A DNA stretch of 64,000 nt from Arthrobacter rhizosphaerae (GCF_023062595.1 NZ_JALLAN010000002.1:421558-485557), one strand, 5' to 3'; positions 9,319 through 19,216 are shown, numbered from the stretch's first letter. Numbers and translations are program-made. The notes: generated by a model from the letters alone, not told the origin.

Positions 9319-10722
9319 TTGAACGAGCAACGTGGCCAGCAGGACGCCGCCCCAGATAACCGGGTCCCGCAGTCTACTGAGGATCCCCGGACCGGCACGT
9401 CCCAAACCATTTCCTCCCAGCCCCAGGCCCAAGCGAACCCCTCGCAGCCACTGGCTTCCGATCCCCGCACTTCAACGGCGGACCCGGTAGCGGGCAGCCC
9501 GGTAGGGGGAAGTCCTGCTACAGGAAGCCCGGCGGCCAAGGCCGCCACAAGCGGCGCAGCGACCACAGACGCAACAAAGCCAGGCGCAACAAAGCCTGGG
9601 GCAAAGAACGAGGCGGTTCTCAGCCATTTCACCATCCGGGACCTTGCGGTCTTCGCTTCGACGTTGATCCTGTTCGTGGCATCGCTTATTCCCATGTTCG
9701 CCGGGCGATACAACCTCTGGAATATGGGGAGCCTGTTCTTCCTGGGTCTTGGCGTCATTCTCCCGTTGATTGTCACCGCACTTTTTGTTGCCCGCCGTCT
9801 TACGCCTGGTTCCAAGGTCCGGATTGGTTCGCTGTCCGTGGACCAGTTCGCCTCCGTCACCGCTTCCTTTACTTTGGCTTTCTTCTTTCTGGCCATCGCG
9901 GACGCCTTCGCGCCGAGCCTCCTGGTGGGGCTGATCGGCTCCCTGGGACTTTTCGCAGCGACTGTGTTGGCACGTTTTATCCCCTATTTCGCCGGTGACT
10001 TCCTGGACCGACGGGAAGAGCCCGCCCATGTGGTGGCGAGGGAATCCGCCGCTCCTGCGCGGAAGCCACACGTTGCCAAGGAACCCAAAACCGCCAGGGA
10101 GCCTAAGCCGGCTGCCAAAGAAGCTTTGGCCAGAATCCTGCCGAGCCGGGGGCCACGCACGACGCCGGACAGTCAGTCAGTACGGACGCCAGCTGCGCGC
10201 AGTTCATCGGCGGGGGCGACGGCTGTACCGGGACCAGCAGTAACTGGACCGGCTGTTGGCGGAGCGGCTGCCGGGGCTGCGGCTGCCGCCGCTTACCCGA
10301 CGGCGGCGGAACAGACCCAAGCGGCCGCCGTCGTTCCTTCCTCCTCAGCGGAGGAGACCCGGACCTCGGCCCTGCCCACCACCCGCTCAACTGCTGGTGC
10401 AACCGCTGTTCCCGGCCCGGCTGGGGCCACGCCCGCGACGACGGTGAATCCCCAGGTGAGGTCCCAGGAGCCCATTGGTGCCACTGTGGATCCGGCTCAT
10501 CGGCCTGAACAGGATGAAGACCAGCCGGTGCAGGAGGCCTTCTGGTTTGCGGTGGCCCAGCCCCGGACTGCCTTTGACGAAGCAACCGGAGCGCCTGCCT
10601 TCATCATTGAGCCTGGCGGTTGGGTGCTCGCACTGGAGGACCGCGGCAACGAGTTCCTCGTTCAGCACACGGATGGCCGGCTTGGCGTCCTTCGGGATCT
10701 CAGCAACATCGAACGCGGCTAA
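9319..10722 (+). CDS. Membrane protein of unknown function with Pro/Ala-rich linkers
   Basis: Protein of 467 residues starting with TTG, supported by AAGGAG 6 nt upstream. It has a disordered Pro/Ser/Thr-rich N-terminus (about 1-100), four hydrophobic segments (about 105-230, including [18 protein letters not shown] and [19 protein letters not shown]), a long Ala/Thr/Pro-rich low-complexity region (about 235-390) and a compact C-terminal domain with [16 protein letters not shown] and [20 protein letters not shown]. The C-terminal part looks like a small folded cytoplasmic domain conserved in actinobacterial membrane proteins. No function can be assigned. It precedes nth by 10 bases, so the two may share a transcript. 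Confidence 0.8.
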   Translation: MNEQRGQQDAAPDNRVPQSTEDPRTGTSQTISSQPQAQANPSQPLASDPRTSTADPVAGSPVGGSPATGSPAAKAATSGAATTDATKPGATKPGAKNEAVLSHFTIRDLAVFASTLILFVASLIPMFAGRYNLWNMGSLFFLGLGVILPLIVTALFVARRLTPGSKVRIGSLSVDQFASVTASFTLAFFFLAIADAFAPSLLVGLIGSLGLFAATVLARFIPYFAGDFLDRREEPAHVVARESAAPARKPHVAKEPKTAREPKPAAKEALARILPSRGPRTTPDSQSVRTPAARSSSAGATAVPGPAVTGPAVGGAAAGAAAAAAYPTAAEQTQAAAVVPSSSAEETRTSALPTTRSTAGATAVPGPAGATPATTVNPQVRSQEPIGATVDPAHRPEQDEDQPVQEAFWFAVAQPRTAFDEATGAPAFIIEPGGWVLALEDRGNEFLVQHTDGRLGVLRDLSNIERG

Positions 10723-10732
10723 CCCCACACCC

Positions 10733-11608
10733 ATGGACCTGGATCCGGGCCAACAGCCAGAAGCTGAGCCCCCTGCGACGGAAAGGCAGGGGGCCAGGCC
10801 GCGCCGTGGCGCGACGTCGGTGAGGCCGGTCGAGTCCCTGTTGGCCCAAAAACGGCGCGCCCGCAGGATTAACAAGGAGCTGGCGAAGGTGTACCCCTAC
10901 GCCCACGCCGAGCTGGACTTCCGCAATCCGTTTGAGCTGTTGGTGGCCACTGTCCTCTCCGCCCAAACCACCGATGTCACCGTCAACCAGGTCACCCCTG
11001 TCCTGTTCGCCCGGTACCCTGATGCCCGCAGCATGGCCGAGGCGCCGATGGAGGAGCTCGAGGCCCTCATCAAGCCCACCGGGTTCTTCCGCGCCAAGAC
11101 CCGGAGCCTCCTGGCGCTGTCCACCCGCCTGGTAGATGAGTACGACGGCGTTGTGCCCGGCCGCCTTGAAGACCTGGTCACTCTCCCCGGGGTGGGACGG
11201 AAGACCGCCAATGTGGTGCTTGGCAATGCTTTTGGTATTCCGGGGATCACGGTTGATACCCATTTCGGCCGCCTGGCCCGCCGTTTCGGCTGGACCACGT
11301 CGGATGACCCGGTGAAGGTCGAATCGGATGTGGCTGAACTTTTCGAGCCGCGTGACTGGACCATGCTTTCCCACCGTGTGGTGTTCCATGGCCGGCGCGT
11401 TTGCCATGCCAAGAGACCGGCGTGCGGGGCCTGCGCGGTGGCTAACTGGTGCCCCAGCTATGGCATGGGGGAGACGGATCCGCAGAAAGCGGCGAAGCTG
11501 CTGAAGTATGAACTGGCGCCCGGAAATGAGGAGCTGCTGGCCCGCCTGCAGGCAGAAACCCACCGTGCGGCCGAGATCCGGATGGAATCCCAGAAGAGGC
11601 CTCAGTGA
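10733..11608 (+). CDS. nth: Endonuclease III (DNA glycosylase/AP lyase)
   Basis: Base-excision repair enzyme that removes oxidised pyrimidines and cleaves the abasic site. The protein has 291 residues with a roughly 40-residue disordered N-terminal extension rich in Pro, Glu and Arg. The helix-hairpin-helix reads [18 protein letters not shown] and contains the catalytic Lys; the catalytic Asp is in [12 protein letters not shown]. The C-terminal [4Fe-4S] ligands are present as [17 protein letters not shown] (spacing 6-2-5). The ATG at 10733 was chosen because it follows the upstream stop; earlier in-frame starts overlap the membrane-protein gene. Its stop overlaps the NUDIX start by GTGA. Confidence 0.96.
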   Translation: MDLDPGQQPEAEPPATERQGARPRRGATSVRPVESLLAQKRRARRINKELAKVYPYAHAELDFRNPFELLVATVLSAQTTDVTVNQVTPVLFARYPDARSMAEAPMEELEALIKPTGFFRAKTRSLLALSTRLVDEYDGVVPGRLEDLVTLPGVGRKTANVVLGNAFGIPGITVDTHFGRLARRFGWTTSDDPVKVESDVAELFEPRDWTMLSHRVVFHGRRVCHAKRPACGACAVANWCPSYGMGETDPQKAAKLLKYELAPGNEELLARLQAETHRAAEIRMESQKRPQ

Positions 11609-12282
11609 CGGCCAGGCAGGATCTCCTTGACCTCGTCGCGGCCATCGAAGCCGGGGCCGGGCCTGCCCCGGACCCCCGGTGGCGCGAGCTTTCGGTGGAC
11701 CCCGCTGTAGTGCGAAAAGCCGCGGTCCTGATGCTTTTCGGCGTCCTGGACAAGGTTCCTGCCGCCTCCGAAAAGAGGCTGGCTCCGGCTCATCTTGATG
11801 TCCTGCTGTTGCAACGCGCCAACACTCTGGTGGACCACCCGGGTCAGGTCGCGTTTCCAGGAGGTGGCATTGATCCCGGGGAGACGCCGGTGGAGGCCGC
11901 CCTGCGTGAAGCCGAGGAAGAGACAGGCCTGGACACTGCCGGAGTGGAAGTCCTCGGCGTCATGCCGGAACTCGCATTGCCGCGCGGGAACTTCCTGGTG
12001 ACTCCGGTCCTTGCCTGGTGGGCATCGCCGTCCCCGGTGCGTGTAGTTGATTACGCGGAATCGTCGCAGGTCTTCCGGATCCCGGTCAGGGATTTGCTGG
12101 ATCCTGAAAACCGGCGAATGGCCACGGTGACCAGGCGAGGCGAAACTTTCCAAAGCCCGGCGTTCACTGTCAATGGTGTGGTTGTCTGGGGCTTTACGGG
12201 ATTAATCCTGAACCAGCTGTTTGATCAGCTGGGGTGGTCAGTACCTTGGGACAGGTCCCGGCTGATCCCGATAGAACCCTGA
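11605..12282 (+). CDS. NUDIX hydrolase, probable CoA pyrophosphatase type
   Basis: Hydrolase of 225 residues. The NUDIX box begins with [20 protein letters not shown] and continues ETGL, with all Glu ligands of the GX5EX7REUXEEXGU pattern. The upstream [12 protein letters not shown] resembles the CoA/acyl-CoA pyrophosphatase subgroup (UPF0035), although substrate choice cannot be proven from sequence. It starts with GTG overlapping the nth stop by 4 bases, so translation is coupled. An Nth-NUDIX pairing is also found in mycobacteria (Rv3674c and Rv3672c region). Confidence 0.9.
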   Translation: MTARQDLLDLVAAIEAGAGPAPDPRWRELSVDPAVVRKAAVLMLFGVLDKVPAASEKRLAPAHLDVLLLQRANTLVDHPGQVAFPGGGIDPGETPVEAALREAEEETGLDTAGVEVLGVMPELALPRGNFLVTPVLAWWASPSPVRVVDYAESSQVFRIPVRDLLDPENRRMATVTRRGETFQSPAFTVNGVVVWGFTGLILNQLFDQLGWSVPWDRSRLIPIEP

Positions 12283-12328
12283 AAAGCCCCTCCGCTTCAG
12301 CCAGTCCCTGTCCCTGCGGAAGCCTTTC

Positions 12329-12526
12329 CTAGCCGGAGGCCTTCGGCGCGGAGCAATCAACAATCTGTCCTGTTGCTGCGTTCTCCCTGACGGCCGTAAT
12401 TCCCGCAGCCACTCCTTTGAGTGTTTTGAAGGCCGGCGACACCGCCACCACCGATCCGTCATCTGCAGTGAGGCGGAAGTGGAATGACTCGTGTCCTTCT
12501 TTAACTATTTCAAATGTTCCAGCCAT
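12329..12526 (-). CDS. YegP-like DUF1508 small protein
   Basis: Protein of 65 residues with one DUF1508 repeat: a beta-rich unit with FEIVKEGHESFHFRLTADDG and an alpha segment with KGVAAGITAVRENA. Two-repeat relatives such as E. coli YegP are known; the single-repeat form is common in Actinobacteria. The biochemical role is unknown. The ATG at 12526 was preferred over 12553 because it matches the usual MAGTF start and has a purine-rich GGGGGA upstream, though at a long spacing of 10 nt. Confidence 0.8.
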   Translation of the reverse strand: MAGTFEIVKEGHESFHFRLTADDGSVVAVSPAFKTLKGVAAGITAVRENAATGQIVDCSAPKASG

Positions 12527-12663
12527 GGCTGTTGTTTCCCCCTTGTAACGCATAGTGCTGATCGGCTTAGCCCTTGCGGCAAACCGACCTCAGTCGACAG
12601 TACCCTTCCTGTAACGGGCTGTTCAACGCTACCGACGGGTAAATGACAGAAATTGTCTTGCGA

Positions 12664-14370
12664 CTACTTGGCTTTGTCATAGGAGTCGGTTACAGCAATG
12701 TTGACGGGGAATTCGACCGGAATCCTTCCAAACAGCAATTCCTTGGCTGCGCTAGCCGCCTCTTCGATGGCAGCGATGCTTGCCTCAACCGCATTATCTG
12801 GGCTGTGCACCATGACTTCGTCGTGAAGGAAGAACACCAGTTCCCCGGCGGGTGAGCCGTTGGAGCGCAAGGTGCGCAACCGGCGTCGTAATTCCGCCAG
12901 CCAGCACGCCGCCCAGTCCGCTGCCGAGCCCTGGACCACAAAGTTGCGGGTGAAGCGGCCGCGGGACCTGGCTATCGAGTCGGCCCTGCGCTGTTCCTCG
13001 GCCGTCGCGGTCTGCTGGCTTTGGACCCACCATTCAGAAGGCGGCGGGCTGCTCCGGCCCAACCGGGAGGTCACCGTTTTCCCTGCCTCTCCATCGCGGG
13101 CCGCCCGCTCAACGAGGCCAACGGCACGCGGATATGTCTTGGTGAGCTGGGGCATGAGCCTCCCTGATTCACCTGATGTTGCGCCGTACATGGCGCCAAG
13201 CATGGCGATTTTGGCCTTTGCCCGATCGCCGCCAAAACCCTGTGCTGCAACGCCGGCGTAAAGGTCCTTGTCCTTGGCGGCTTCGGCCATAACGGTGTCC
13301 TGGGAAAGGGCCACCAGCACGCGGGGTTCCAGCTGGGACGCGTCTGCCACGATGAGCTTATGGCCAGGATCGGCATGCACGGCCCCGCGGATCTGGTGCG
13401 GGATCTGCAGTGCACCGCCGCCGCGCGATGCCCAGCGGCCGGAAACCACTCCACCCACCACATACTCCGGCCGGAAGCGGCCGCCGTCCACCCAGGCATC
13501 TAACCAAGCCCAACCGTTGGCCGTGTGGAGGCGGGAGAGTTTTTTGTACTCAAGCAGCGGGACGATTGCGGGATGATCGGACTGCTTCAGCTCCCATTGC
13601 CTGGTGGTCTTGACCTCGATCCCGCTTCGATGGAGGGAACGCATGAGTTCCTGCGGCGAATCCGGATTCAGGGCGGGGGAGTTGAGCAGCTTTCTGAGCT
13701 TGGCGGTGAGTTCTTCGAGTTTCGCTGGACGTTGGCCGTTCGCGGGACGGGGTCCGAGATAGTCCACCAGGATTTTCTCGTGCAGTTCTTCCCGCCAGGG
13801 CACGCCCGTGTGCTGCATCGCGGCAGCAATCATGGATCCGGCGGACTCGGCGGCGAGGAGCAGCTGGAGGCGCTGTCTCCTGTTCCCCTCGGCACTCGCG
13901 CCGTTGAGAGCGTTCTGCTGCGCTGCGAACTCCCTGCGGAGGTGCTCAATTGAGTGCTGCGCGGTGGTGGCCGGGCCAAGGTGTTCGAACAGGGCCCCTT
14001 GTTCCTTGGGCGGCGGAGGCGGACGGAGTCCGGCGGGTGGCCCTTGAAGGTCATCGTCCTGGACGAGCTTCTCAGCGGTACGGGCATAGTCGGTATGGGC
14101 GGTGAACTCCGAGTGGGCAAGGATCGCACCGCAGAGACTGAGGTCGTAACACCGCTCCAGCTCAATGCCGGAACGCAACAAACGCGGGTACCAGTCCTGC
14201 GTCCGGTTCCAGATCCAGCGCGGCCGGCGCTTTTCCAGTTCACGCACGACGCCGGGGAGCTCGCCAATGCTTATCACCTGCGGTTCCGGATGGGCTGGGG
14301 CAGGTTCGCCCGCCGGAGTGAGTTCCTGAAGGGCTGCGCCGTCGGCGTGGGCGGCAAGCAGCAGATACAT
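12664..14370 (-). CDS. PolI-type DNA polymerase with degenerate 3'-5' exonuclease region
   Basis: Family A polymerase of 568 residues, usually annotated in Actinobacteria as bifunctional 3'-5' exonuclease/DNA polymerase. There is no 5' nuclease domain. Polymerase motif A is DASQLEPRVLVALS, motif B includes RAKAKIAMLGAMYG, and motif C is FFLHDEVMVHSP with the HDE catalytic pair. The N-terminal third (1-190) aligns with the exonuclease position, but I see no DEDD-type DTE motif, so proofreading may be lost. It is a second family A enzyme alongside the PolA expected elsewhere, likely for repair synthesis. It is divergent from the Tad operon across a 233-base gap. Confidence 0.9.
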   Translation of the reverse strand: MYLLLAAHADGAALQELTPAGEPAPAHPEPQVISIGELPGVVRELEKRRPRWIWNRTQDWYPRLLRSGIELERCYDLSLCGAILAHSEFTAHTDYARTAEKLVQDDDLQGPPAGLRPPPPPKEQGALFEHLGPATTAQHSIEHLRREFAAQQNALNGASAEGNRRQRLQLLLAAESAGSMIAAAMQHTGVPWREELHEKILVDYLGPRPANGQRPAKLEELTAKLRKLLNSPALNPDSPQELMRSLHRSGIEVKTTRQWELKQSDHPAIVPLLEYKKLSRLHTANGWAWLDAWVDGGRFRPEYVVGGVVSGRWASRGGGALQIPHQIRGAVHADPGHKLIVADASQLEPRVLVALSQDTVMAEAAKDKDLYAGVAAQGFGGDRAKAKIAMLGAMYGATSGESGRLMPQLTKTYPRAVGLVERAARDGEAGKTVTSRLGRSSPPPSEWWVQSQQTATAEEQRRADSIARSRGRFTRNFVVQGSAADWAACWLAELRRRLRTLRSNGSPAGELVFFLHDEVMVHSPDNAVEASIAAIEEAASAAKELLFGRIPVEFPVNIAVTDSYDKAK

Positions 14371-14603
14371 GCTTCAATTCTGCCTTGTGGTGCCCGGCGT
14401 CCCTGACCGAACCGGTTCTATTGAGGACGTTGTGTGTCCTGATGCTTTTTGCTGCCGGACCTGGGCGTTGGGGCTTTCGATCCGGACCCTTCGGGGATAG
14501 ACCCTTGTTCTGGGGTCCCGGGGTATCCGCCAGTAACCGTGACTTGTCCACATAGCCTCATCGCTGTCTTACCTGCTGACTCCGCTCCCGGCACTGTAGC
14601 CGT

Positions 14604-15869
14604 ATGAGCAGGCACCACCTGAAGCATCCTCCCGGCAGCGGTCAACCTTCCGCCACGGCAACACCAGCCAACCCCGCCGCATCGGCTGGTGCGGCATTGG
14701 CCATCCCGCTGGCATCAAGCCTCCCGACCGCATTAATCACCCCCGCGTATGGCCGATCGGAAAGGGCAGCACCGTTTCGTGAAGGAACGCGGAGACCACG
14801 TCCTACCCCCGGCTCTTGGCTCCCCGCCGAGGCATCGGAGACTTTGCTCGTCACCGGGTTCGATGTGCTCCGATCCGAAGTGGAGCGAATCGTAGCGGCC
14901 ACGGGCGGAGAATTGCGGGTAGTCGCCGACGCCACTGAGGCTGCACCCTTCTGGGACTCTGCCGCCGCGGTGCTGGTAGGAAGCGATGTCCGGGAGCTTC
15001 CTCCAAGGCGCCGTGCCCCTGCAGTTCTGGTAGGCCTCAGCGGCGAAGGTGACAGTCTGTGGCACCTTGCGACCACCTTGGGAGCGGAGCGTGTGGCTGT
15101 TCTGCCGGATGCGGCAACGTGGCTTGCTGAATATTTGAGCCGGGCCGACTCACCCGAAGCAGGAGGATTGGTGGTCGGCCTGACCGGAGGCTGCGGTGGT
15201 GCAGGTGCCACGACGGCAGCCATCTGGATAGCGCAGGCAGCAGCCGGCCTCGGGGCCCGGGTGCTCCTAGTGGACGGGGATGCCTGGGGAGGAGGCCTTG
15301 AACTCGCGCTCGCAGCAGAGGAATCGGCGGGATTGCGCTGGCCGGACCTCGCCGATGCACGCGGGAGCATAAACCCCGAACAACTGAGCGATGCCTTGCC
15401 CGTGGCCGGAGGCTTTTCGTTTCTTTCCTGGCCTGGCAGCCGGGACCGCGCTGCAGTGGTGGAGCCCAGCACAGTCGCCGGAGTCCTCGACGCCGCCAGA
15501 CGCGGCTATGAACTTGTGGTCGTCGACATCGGACGCGGAACAGAGCCGCTTCGGAACTTCGCCTGGGATTGTGATCGGCTGCTGATCGTAGTGCCTGCGC
15601 AGCTGAAGGCCGCAGTCGCCACAGCAAGGATCCTCCAGGAGCTTCCCCCGGTGGAAACGTCCTTGGTGGTGCGGGGCAAGGCGGGGGCGGCCCTGGACGC
15701 CGGCCTGATAGCGGATTCAGTAGGGCTTCCCCTGCAAGCCGTATTACCCGAGGTGAGGGGAACTGCCGGGGCTACTGAACAGGGTCGGCTGCTGGAAGTG
15801 GGGCAACGCAGGAACGTCCGCCGGTTTGTGTCGTCCGTCCTGGAGCTTTTCGACGAGGAGGGTGCATGA
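14604..15869 (+). CDS. ssd: Ssd/CpaE-like protein of the Tad pilus locus
   Basis: MinD/CpaE-related protein of 421 residues and first gene of a seven-gene Tad operon, equivalent to Rv3660c (Ssd, septum site determining) in M. tuberculosis. The N-terminal 75 residues are low complexity. A receiver-like domain follows (LLVTGFDVLRSEVERIVAAT), then a P-loop-like ATPase domain from about residue 190. Its nucleotide loop reads GLTGGCGGAGATTAAIWIAQ, with no lysine in the deviant Walker A, so ATP hydrolysis is doubtful. It probably positions the pilus machine or affects division (inferred from family). Its stop overlaps the ATPase start by ATGA. Confidence 0.87.
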   Translation: MSRHHLKHPPGSGQPSATATPANPAASAGAALAIPLASSLPTALITPAYGRSERAAPFREGTRRPRPTPGSWLPAEASETLLVTGFDVLRSEVERIVAATGGELRVVADATEAAPFWDSAAAVLVGSDVRELPPRRRAPAVLVGLSGEGDSLWHLATTLGAERVAVLPDAATWLAEYLSRADSPEAGGLVVGLTGGCGGAGATTAAIWIAQAAAGLGARVLLVDGDAWGGGLELALAAEESAGLRWPDLADARGSINPEQLSDALPVAGGFSFLSWPGSRDRAAVVEPSTVAGVLDAARRGYELVVVDIGRGTEPLRNFAWDCDRLLIVVPAQLKAAVATARILQELPPVETSLVVRGKAGAALDAGLIADSVGLPLQAVLPEVRGTAGATEQGRLLEVGQRRNVRRFVSSVLELFDEEGA

Positions 15870-17131
15870 ACGCCCGCCGAAACCTGCCCCGTCTCCCATT
15901 TGCCCCCGCCAGTTCGGACGCTGGCCTAACCCGGCGCGGGCAAGGACGTTCGCTAGACGCCCGGCTGCTTGAATCCGTCCGTGAATCTGTCATGGCCGAC
16001 GCCGGACCAGTCACGCCGTTGCGGGTGGCTTCGGCAGTCCAGGCTTCGGGACGTCTCCTCGGTACTGCGGGTTCCCTGGCGGCCGTGGAAAGCATCAGTG
16101 CCGAGCTCAATGGACTGGGGCCGCTCCAGGTGCTGGTCCGTGACCCGGCTGTTACTGACATCTTCGTGAACGCACCGGACGCCGTCTGGCTGGACCGCGG
16201 CAAGGGCCTCGAACGGGCTCCGGTCACCTTTTCCAACGAGGCCCAGGTACGCGCCCTTGCCGCGAGGCTTGTGGCAGCCGGAGGACGCCGGTTGGATGAC
16301 GGCTCTCCCTGCGTGGACGTCAGGCTCGACGGCGGGTATCGAGTCCACGCCGTTCTTCCCCCGATCTCTACCTTGGGAACGCTGTTGTCGGTGCGGATCC
16401 GGCGCGATCAGGTGTTTTCGCTCGACGAACTCAGGGAGGGCGGAATGTTCGGGCCTCTTGTTCAGCAGGTGCTGGAAAGGATGGTGTCACACCGGTTGAG
16501 TTTTCTGATCAGCGGTGCCACGGGATCCGGGAAAACCACCCTCCTTTCAACTCTGCTGGGCTTGTGCCATCCAAGCGAAAGGCTTGTTCTGATCGAGGAC
16601 GCTTCCGAGCTTAATCCGGTGCATCCTCATGTGGTGTGCCTTGAATCAAGGCACGGGAACCTGGAAGGCGGAGGCGCCGTCGATCTGGGCGAACTGGTGC
16701 GGCAGGCCCTCCGGATGCGTCCGGACCGCTTGGTGGTAGGGGAGTGCCGTGGGGCAGAGGTGCGTGAGCTCCTGACAGCCATGAATACGGGTCATACAGG
16801 AGGAGGCGGCACCATTCATGCGAACGCAGCGGCGGCCGTTCCCGCGCGGCTTACGGCGCTTGGTGCGCTGGCAGGACTAAGCCAGAATGCAGTGCGTCTG
16901 CAGGCAGCCAGCGCCTTGGACGTCGTGGTGCATGTTGAAAGATCGGGCCGTGGCCGGAACCTGGCATGCATTGGCCTGATTGAGGATGCGAGGGAAGGGC
17001 TGACCGTTTCCACAGCACTGGAGATCCGTAGCGGTGAACTCTGTCAGGGACCCGCGTGGCCCCGACTTGCGAGGCGTCTGGGACTCCAAGGCCCGGGGCT
17101 TGCAGCAGGGCAGGGCAGGGAATCGGCGTGA
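15866..17131 (+). CDS. tadA: TadA/CpaF-family pilus assembly ATPase
   Basis: Secretion ATPase of 421 residues that powers Tad pilus assembly at the inner face of the membrane. The N-terminal domain (about 60-200) includes LQVLVRDPAVTDIFVNAPDA. Walker A is ISGATGSGKTTLLS with Lys near residue 222, followed by the Asp box (LVLIEDASELNP), Walker B (LRMRPDRLVVGECRGAEVRE) and the His box region (TGHTGGGGTIHANA). It overlaps the upstream gene by ATGA and the TadB-like gene by GTGA, so the operon is tightly coupled. Its counterpart is Rv3659c. Confidence 0.95.
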   Translation: MNARRNLPRLPFAPASSDAGLTRRGQGRSLDARLLESVRESVMADAGPVTPLRVASAVQASGRLLGTAGSLAAVESISAELNGLGPLQVLVRDPAVTDIFVNAPDAVWLDRGKGLERAPVTFSNEAQVRALAARLVAAGGRRLDDGSPCVDVRLDGGYRVHAVLPPISTLGTLLSVRIRRDQVFSLDELREGGMFGPLVQQVLERMVSHRLSFLISGATGSGKTTLLSTLLGLCHPSERLVLIEDASELNPVHPHVVCLESRHGNLEGGGAVDLGELVRQALRMRPDRLVVGECRGAEVRELLTAMNTGHTGGGGTIHANAAAAVPARLTALGALAGLSQNAVRLQAASALDVVVHVERSGRGRNLACIGLIEDAREGLTVSTALEIRSGELCQGPAWPRLARRLGLQGPGLAAGQGRESA

Positions 17132-18036
17132 GCTTCGCGATGGCGTTTGCCCTTGGATTCGCATTCTGGCTAATCCTTCGTCCTGGGCGAACCCCAGGAC
17201 ATCGCCTCCGACTCACACTGCCCACTGGCGGCACACGGCATGGGAGAGGTCGTGCCGTTTCAACGTTGCCCGGACCGGTTGCAGCTGGCGTGGCTACGAG
17301 GCGAACTTTCCACTTTGGGAAACCAAATCGCCGCCAAGATTCCAGCCACATGACAGTGGTGGTTCAGCAGCTCGCTGCCTTGTTGAAGGGCGGCCGTACT
17401 CCCTCCCGGTTATGGGATGAGCTCGCTACCCTTTATCCGTCAGATTCATCCGGGCCGACTCCAGGCTCGGCCAATGGTGCTGGCCGGGTCGGTGGTGCTG
17501 GCCGGGCCGGTGGTGCTGGCCGGGTCGGTGGTGCTGGCCGGGTCGGTGGCAAAGTCCGGCTTCAGGCAGAAATCTCTGGTTCTGCTTTTCAACTCGTGCT
17601 GGCCGCAGCCCGGGCGGCTTCCCTCCGCGGGTCACCTGTCTCGCACGCTATCCGATCAGCTGCAAGGAGCGCCTACCCGGGCAAGTCGCGGAACCGCCGG
17701 ATCTGGGGTCAACTCGCCGCTTGCTTTGACATTGCGGAAGCCAGCGGATGTCCATTGGCGGATATCCTCACCCGATTCGCGGCACAGCTGGAAGCGGAGG
17801 ATGACGCCGATGCGGCGCGGCAAACGGCGTTGGCAGGACCAAAAGCAACCGTGAAGCTGCTGACGTGGCTGCCCTTCCTTGGATTGGCTCTTGGCACGGC
17901 GCTGGGAGTGGACCCGCTCGAGATCCTCCTGGGGAACCCCTACGGAATCACCGCCCTCGTTGCCGGCCTGGTGCTGACTGTGGCAGGACGTGCCTGGTCG
18001 GCGCGTCTCGTTCTGCAGGCTGCGGGGATGCCATGA
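17128..18036 (+). CDS. tadB: TadB-like pilus assembly membrane protein
   Basis: Type II secretion F-family membrane protein of 302 residues. It has an N-terminal membrane segment (FAMAFALGFAFWLIL), a cytoplasmic four-helix T2SF domain in the middle (FQLVLAAARAASLRGSPVSH; FDIAEASGCPLADILTRFA) and two C-terminal segments (TWLPFLGLALGTALGV and TALVAGLVLTVAG). GTG at 17128 overlaps the TadA stop. Residues about 117-140 are an in-frame (GAGRVG)4 tandem repeat in a linker, which is not a feature of the family and looks like recent slippage. The counterpart is Rv3658c. Confidence 0.88.
   Translation: MSFAMAFALGFAFWLILRPGRTPGHRLRLTLPTGGTRHGRGRAVSTLPGPVAAGVATRRTFHFGKPNRRQDSSHMTVVVQQLAALLKGGRTPSRLWDELATLYPSDSSGPTPGSANGAGRVGGAGRAGGAGRVGGAGRVGGKVRLQAEISGSAFQLVLAAARAASLRGSPVSHAIRSAARSAYPGKSRNRRIWGQLAACFDIAEASGCPLADILTRFAAQLEAEDDADAARQTALAGPKATVKLLTWLPFLGLALGTALGVDPLEILLGNPYGITALVAGLVLTVAGRAWSARLVLQAAGMP
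17476..17547 (+). repeat. 18-bp tandem repeat inside tadB, four copies
   Basis: Four contiguous 18-bp units of GGTGCTGGCCGGGTCGGT, differing by one base in the second unit, encode four GAGRVG/GAGRAG hexapeptides. The length is a multiple of three, so changes in copy number would keep the frame. Confidence 0.9.
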
Positions 18037-18722
18037 CGGTTGATTTCCTACCGGCCGTTGCCGTTGCAGCTTTGCCCGCCGTGGCTGCTCTGTTGGCGTT
18101 GGCTGGCCCTGAGAGGGTGCGGAAACGTCTGGCCTTGCTTCTTGCCACAGGCGAAGAGCGCTCCGCACTGGAGAAAGGTCATCGGAATGGGCGAGCGGGA
18201 AACCGGAGTGATTTGGGTGGAGACCGGGCTGACTTGCGGGGAAAGCGGGCACCGCCGGCGAACGGTGCCGCCCCCGCTCTGGAGGAAGGCTTGGCCGACA
18301 CAGCCATGATGCTTGAGCTCATTGGCGCAATGCTGGATGCCGGTGCCGGAGTTGGCCGCTCACTTCAACTTGTGGCTGGCTGCTCATCCTCCGAGCATGC
18401 AGTGTCCCTCAGACCGGTTGTTTCAGCGCTTGCCATCGGAGCGGATTGGGATACGGCGTGGCGGAGCTCTGCCGTTCAATCCCGGCAAATGCTCGAGCTC
18501 CGTGATGCCTTGGGCTTTGCGGCGCTCACTGGTGCCCCGTCGTCGTCGATCCTTTATGCCCAGGCTGCCCGCATGCGGAGGGAGCGGTTCAGGGCGGCTG
18601 AAAAGCGGGCCGCTGCCTTGGGCGTGAGGCTTGTTATCCCCTTGGGTCTGTGCTCATTGCCGGCCTTTGTCTGCCTTGGTGTGGTTCCTGTTCTTCTCGC
18701 GATGATTCCGTCAGCGGGCTGA
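18033..18722 (+). CDS. tadC: TadC-like pilus assembly membrane protein
   Basis: Second T2SF-type platform protein of the locus, 229 residues. It has an N-terminal hydrophobic pair (FLPAVAVAALPAVAALLALAG), a charged Gly/Arg-rich linker (about 45-80), a helical core with MMLELIGAMLDAGAGVGRSL and SVLRDALGFAAL-like helices, and a C-terminal membrane segment (LCSLPAFVCLGVVPVLLAMI). ATG overlaps the TadB stop by ATGA. With TadB it would form the inner-membrane base for pilin polymerisation. The counterpart is Rv3657c. Confidence 0.88.
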   Translation: MTVDFLPAVAVAALPAVAALLALAGPERVRKRLALLLATGEERSALEKGHRNGRAGNRSDLGGDRADLRGKRAPPANGAAPALEEGLADTAMMLELIGAMLDAGAGVGRSLQLVAGCSSSEHAVSLRPVVSALAIGADWDTAWRSSAVQSRQMLELRDALGFAALTGAPSSSILYAQAARMRRERFRAAEKRAAALGVRLVIPLGLCSLPAFVCLGVVPVLLAMIPSAG

Positions 18723-18868
18723 ACGCGTTCCCCAGTTTCCCTCCACAGCGGTGGAATTCGACGGTTATCCACTTAGCGGTCAACGTCACTTATTTGCCGC
18801 AGAACAAGCCGGAAGAGTCGAAGCAGCCGGGCTTCAGCCGGCACCCACCCCTTAAGAAAGGACACATT

Positions 18869-19216
18869 ATGTCGACCACAGCACAGCCCCTCGAGAAGCC
18901 AGAGCCCACCCAGGCGGAACAGGCCGAAGCCAAGGTCAGTGAGATTTACCCCGGCGCAAGCGCTGCTCCTCAGATCCGCAATAACATCGCTGGTCTTCGC
19001 AACAGGCATGGTCGCATCCGCCGGCTGGGTTTTCGGCGCTACAGTCTTCGCCGGCACACTTCGTGGAGTCCGGAAGCGGGCATGGCGACGGCTGAATATG
19101 CCATCGCCACGTTGGCTGCGGTGGGTTTTGCCGGCCTGTTGGTATTTATTCTCCGCAGTGAGGAGGTCCGGGGCTTTCTGCTGAACCTCATCCGTACGGC
19201 GCTGGCTTTACCATGA
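18869..19216 (+). CDS. DUF4244 / Flp-type pilin-like protein
   Basis: Small protein of 115 residues in the position of the major Flp pilin (Rv3656c). The C-terminal half carries a prepilin-type signature, G followed by MATAEYAIATLAAVGFAGL, with Glu at +5 relative to the presumed cleavage after Gly, then one hydrophobic helix. The N-terminal 70 residues are a hydrophilic, Arg-rich leader that is unusually long for a Flp leader, so the real start might be later. AAGAAAGGA precedes the ATG at 18869 with 6 nt spacing. It is separated from tadC by 146 bases and overlaps the TadE gene by ATGA. Confidence 0.8.
   Translation: MSTTAQPLEKPEPTQAEQAEAKVSEIYPGASAAPQIRNNIAGLRNRHGRIRRLGFRRYSLRRHTSWSPEAGMATAEYAIATLAAVGFAGLLVFILRSEEVRGFLLNLIRTALALP

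Noticed and set aside
18939..19184. Second hydrophobic frame inside the pilin-like gene
   Set aside because: It looks like a membrane segment in another frame but has no ribosome site, and the DUF4244 frame has the prepilin motif and coupling to TadE.
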